Shown piece by piece: positions 13,446-14,007 of a stretch of 14,007 bases of DNA. The DNA lies in assembly GCA_938027385.1 (NCBI GenBank), contig CALJBF010000083.1:1-14007 (forward strand), in the 5' to 3' direction. This DNA comes from an uncultured Porphyromonadaceae bacterium. GTDB taxonomy: Bacteria > Bacteroidota > Bacteroidia > Bacteroidales > Muribaculaceae. The notes under the pieces were generated by a model that worked only from the letters and a program-made list of their open reading frames with translations, was not told where the DNA came from and made no database searches. Within the stretch, counting starts at the first letter, position 1. Each line of letters opens with the position of its first letter. The position numbers were made by a program, and so were the translations under genes.

Positions 13446-14007
13446 ATGAAAAATCCTTTTGGCATCCGTCGCCTGGCGACGGGAATCGCGGTTCTCGCCG
13501 CGGCCGGACTAACGGCCTCCGCACAGGTCGTCTTCACCGGCCAGTCGCAAGACCCCCAAGGATGGAAAACCGTCTGGTATGACCACTTCGACGGCACCAC
13601 CCTCGACACAAACAACTGGAACATCGAACAGAACAGCGACGGCGGCGGCAACCAGGAGTTGCAGTACTACGGTCCCGAAGGCGTTTCTGTGCGCGACGGC
13701 AACCTTGTGCTGACAGCCACACGCGAGGCGCGCGGCGGCAAGCCGTTCACCTCGGGCCGCATCAACTCCAAGTCAAAAGTCTATTTCACCCATGGCAAGG
13801 TCGAGGCGCGCATCAAGATGCCCAAGACTGCACGCGGTCTGTGGCCAGCTTTCTGGATGATGGGCGAACGCGGCTCGTGGCCTGCCAACGGCGAGATCGA
13901 CATCGTGGAGATGGGTCACAGCGATGGCTGGAACGGCAGCAACGACCCGGAGAACTATCTCAACGGCGCCTATCACTGGGGTACCGACTGGAACCACCAT
14001 GCCCAGC
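13446..14007 (+). CDS. Glycoside hydrolase family 16 beta-glucanase, 5' part
   Basis: The first 187 residues of a secreted GH16 enzyme that runs off the right edge; GH16 members of this type hydrolyse beta-1,3 or mixed-linkage glucans such as laminarin. A signal peptide is clear (MKNPFGIRRLATG, then a hydrophobic Ala/Leu stretch ending TASA before QVV, no lipobox Cys). The catalytic domain starts near WKTVWYDHFDG (40-50). QELQYY (70-75), SGRINSK (103-109), GKVEARIKMP (117-126) and GLWPAFWMMG (131-140) are standard GH16 strands. The active site is GEIDIVEMG (149-157), with E150 as nucleophile, D152 as helper and E155 as acid/base. Fine substrate specificity cannot be set from this part. A good promoter lies 33 bases ahead. 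Confidence 0.93.
   Translation, partial: MKNPFGIRRLATGIAVLAAAGLTASAQVVFTGQSQDPQGWKTVWYDHFDGTTLDTNNWNIEQNSDGGGNQELQYYGPEGVSVRDGNLVLTATREARGGKPFTSGRINSKSKVYFTHGKVEARIKMPKTARGLWPAFWMMGERGSWPANGEIDIVEMGHSDGWNGSNDPENYLNGAYHWGTDWNHHAQ

Overview
The window looks like chromosomal DNA of a high-GC gut Bacteroidales, most likely Muribaculaceae-like; this assignment is inferred from gene content and not from a search. Supporting signs are a GlsA/GlsB-type glycine (amino-acid) lipid gene pair, a Wzi-type outer-membrane barrel, a GH16 glucanase, promoter boxes of the Bacteroidetes TAnnTTTG type, very short operonic spacings and an absence of obvious Shine-Dalgarno sites. No rRNA, tRNA, CRISPR array or intact transposase was seen.

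Layout. 1-150 (+) is the 3' end of a probable hemW gene, which overlaps tail-to-tail with rmuC (70-1659, -). rmuC and galE (1775-2812, +) diverge from a 115-bp region with two inverted TAATTTTG boxes. galE is followed 10 bp later by murI (2823-3653, +). murI converges on a minus-strand operon transcribed from right to left: legB-like 4,6-dehydratase (7878-8867), ATP-grasp ligase (6901-7878), NeuB/LegI-type nonulosonate synthase (5862-6899), prmC (4965-5849), recX (4465-4959) and comF (3723-4409). Upstream of legB lies a ~180-bp palindromic element (8872-9054). Beyond it is a second tightly packed minus-strand operon: glsA (12017-12934), glsB (11086-12024), a Wzi-like outer-membrane barrel (9539-11089) and a small lipoprotein (9065-9526). 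A ~510-bp gene-poor stretch (12935-13445) holds two 9-bp tandem arrays, a candidate 54-codon small ORF and a good promoter, which drives a GH16 glucanase gene running off the right edge (13446-14007, +).

How it fits together. Much of the window concerns the cell envelope: UDP-sugar supply (galE), D-glutamate for peptidoglycan (murI), a partial nonulosonic-acid (legionaminate/sialate-like) module, glycine-lipid synthesis, a capsule-type outer-membrane barrel and a secreted glucanase. Housekeeping genes (rmuC, prmC, recX, comF) are interleaved. The most unusual features are four intergenic arrays of 9-bp period with three unrelated unit sequences, the long palindrome before legB, and the pairing of a dehydratase, an ATP-grasp enzyme and a NeuB-type synthase without the rest of a nonulosonate pathway.
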